From assembly GCA_947474715.1 (NCBI GenBank), contig CANJJT010000141.1:1-7228 (forward strand): a DNA stretch of 7,228 nucleotides. Direction: 5' to 3'. This DNA is from CAIYPG01 sp903864555. Lineage in GTDB: Bacteria; Pseudomonadota; Gammaproteobacteria; Burkholderiales; SG8-39. The notes beneath the pieces were generated by a model that had not been told where the DNA came from, ran no database searches, and worked only from the letters and a program-made list of their open reading frames with translations. Made by a program: the position numbers and the translations under genes. Below, in pieces: positions 6,113 to 7,228 of the stretch (within the stretch, counting starts at the first letter, position 1; the number at the start of each line of letters is the position of its first letter).

Positions 6113-7090
6113 ATGCACTTTACTGGTTTGAGGCTGGGCGGCGCGCTGCTGTGCGCCATGTTGTGTCAGGGAGCAGCGCAGGCACAGGCCGAACGCTGGC
6201 CGGTCAAACCGGTGCGCTTCGTGCTGCCCTTCGGCGCGCCGGGTGGTGCGCCCGATGCGATGGCGCGCGCGCTGCAGCCCCGGCTGGCCGAGGCCTGGGG
6301 GCAGCCGGTGATCATCGACGTGCGCTCAGGCGGCGGTGGCGTGGTTGCCACCGATCACGTGGCCAAGGCGGCGCCCGATGGCTACACGCTGCTGATGACC
6401 AGTTCCTCGCATGTCATCACCCCGGCGCTCAACCCGGGCCTGTCCTACCACCCCATCCGCGATTTCACGCCAGTGACGTTGATGGCCGAGGTGCCCAACA
6501 TCCTGTTCATCCATCCCTCGGTGCCGGCGCGCACGGTCAAGGCGTTCATCGCCCATGCGCGGGCCCATCCCGGCCAGCTCAACTACGGCTCGCCCGGCGT
6601 GGGGTCGGGCACCCACATCTTCGGCGAGCTGTTCGCGAAGATGGCCGGCGTGAAGCTGGTGCATGTGCCCTACAAGACCAGCGGCGGCCTGGCCACCGAC
6701 CTCATGTCCGGCCTGGTGCAGGCCTCCTTTGGCTCGGCCACCGTGATGCCCAGCGTACGCGCCGGCAAGGTGATTGCCCTGGGCGCCACCGGGGCGCGGC
6801 GCATTTCCACGTTGCCCGATCTGCCCACCATTGCCGAGGGCGGTCTGCCCGGTTATGCGGCCACCAACTGGTATGCGCTGCTCGGTCCCGCGGGGACGCC
6901 GCGCGTGGCGGTCGATCGCCTGTGGCCGGAGGTCCAGCGCGTGTTCCGGCTGGAGGAGGTGCGCCAGGTATTCGGTCCCCCCATGGTGGAGCCGATCAAT
7001 TCCACGCCGCAGGAACTGGCGGCCTTCCTGCCACCGGAGATGGAAAAGTGGGCCGCTATCATCCGCGAGGCAGGGATCAAGGCGGAGTAG
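6113..7090 (+). CDS. Tripartite tricarboxylate transporter-type substrate-binding protein (Bug/TctC family), second copy
   Basis: A 325-residue periplasmic Bug-family protein, the usual length. Residues 1-26 are a compact Sec signal peptide (core LGGALLCAMLCQGAA, likely cleavage after AQA26). Family motifs follow: ERWPVKPVRFVLPF (27-40), the ligand loop GAPGGAPDAMAR (41-52; Asp48), GQPVIIDVRSGGGG (63-76), PDGYTLLMTSSSH (88-100), HPGQLNYGSPGVGSGTH (152-168), GVKLVHVPYK (179-188), LPDLPTIAEGGLPGY (234-248) and the C-terminal helix KWAAIIREAGIKAE. The ligand loop is PF-GAP-GG, one residue longer than the PF-SP-GG of the first copy. It follows the flavoprotein by 69 nt in the same direction and is probably co-transcribed. 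It is clearly diverged from the first copy, so recent duplication is unlikely. No transporter membrane subunits are present. Ligand unknown. Confidence 0.93.
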   Translation: MHFTGLRLGGALLCAMLCQGAAQAQAERWPVKPVRFVLPFGAPGGAPDAMARALQPRLAEAWGQPVIIDVRSGGGGVVATDHVAKAAPDGYTLLMTSSSHVITPALNPGLSYHPIRDFTPVTLMAEVPNILFIHPSVPARTVKAFIAHARAHPGQLNYGSPGVGSGTHIFGELFAKMAGVKLVHVPYKTSGGLATDLMSGLVQASFGSATVMPSVRAGKVIALGATGARRISTLPDLPTIAEGGLPGYAATNWYALLGPAGTPRVAVDRLWPEVQRVFRLEEVRQVFGPPMVEPINSTPQELAAFLPPEMEKWAAIIREAGIKAE

Positions 7091-7098
7091 CGCGGCAG

Positions 7099-7114
7099 GG
7101 GTGGGTATCCCCCC
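7099..7114 (+). terminator. Weak GC hairpin just after the second Bug gene
   Basis: GGG-T-GGG (7099-7105) can pair with CCCCCC (7109-7114) around a TAT loop, giving a six-pair stem with one bulged T, 8 nt past the stop codon and followed by TTGT only. The poor T-tract and tiny loop make it a doubtful intrinsic terminator. The rest of the tail to 7228 holds small stems such as CCGA-TTT-TCGG (7132-7142) and no supported gene. Confidence 0.3.
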
Positions 7115-7228
7115 TTGTCAAAGGTTCTTCGCCGATTTTCGGGGAGCGCATTATTTCTCCCAAGCCGACAATCGGGCGAGCTTTGCCCCACCTAAATGCG
7201 CTTTTTCCTTGCTTTGCACATGTCAGGA

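Noticed and set aside
4058..6118. A 686-codon open frame on the minus strand, antisense to the first Bug gene and the flavoprotein
   Set aside because: Its translation is rich in Gly, Ala, His, Arg and Gln with no recognisable domain, and it mirrors two well-supported genes. Long antisense openings are expected in GC-rich codon usage.

Overview
The window is GC-rich chromosomal DNA, most likely from a betaproteobacterium of the order Burkholderiales. The reasons are a groES-groEL operon with a CIRCE operator, and two periplasmic solute-binding proteins of the Bug/TctC family, which is greatly expanded in that order. No mobile element, CRISPR array, tRNA or rRNA gene was seen. The assignment is by pattern recognition; no database was searched.

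Left part (1-1060, minus strand): the N-terminal 159 codons of groEL, which runs off the left edge, then an unusually long groES-groEL spacer of 134 nt, then complete groES. Upstream of groES is a perfect CIRCE inverted repeat at 1002-1028, the binding site of the HrcA repressor, next to a sigma-32-like CCCCAT element. This is the housekeeping chaperonin operon.

Middle (1285-3441, minus strand): one large gene for an NDP(ADP)-forming acyl-CoA synthetase with fused alpha and beta subunits. It points toward groES but is separated from it by 384 nt of non-coding DNA.

Right part (3683-7090, plus strand): divergent from the synthetase, a three-gene cluster of Bug/TctC protein, Old Yellow Enzyme family flavoprotein, second Bug/TctC protein. 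A 16-codon ORF with a good ribosome binding site lies between the first two and overlaps the flavoprotein start as TGATG. No TctA/TctB membrane subunits or regulator are present, so the Bug proteins are orphans within the window.

A plausible reading is that the Bug proteins capture a carboxylate in the periplasm, the flavoprotein reduces or oxidises an unsaturated compound, and the divergent synthetase activates the acid to a CoA thioester. This is inference from gene order. All protein families here are known; the less ordinary points are the coupled mini-ORF, the replaced flavin-contact residue in the flavoprotein, the one-residue insertion in the second Bug ligand loop, and competing inverted repeats in the groES-groEL spacer.
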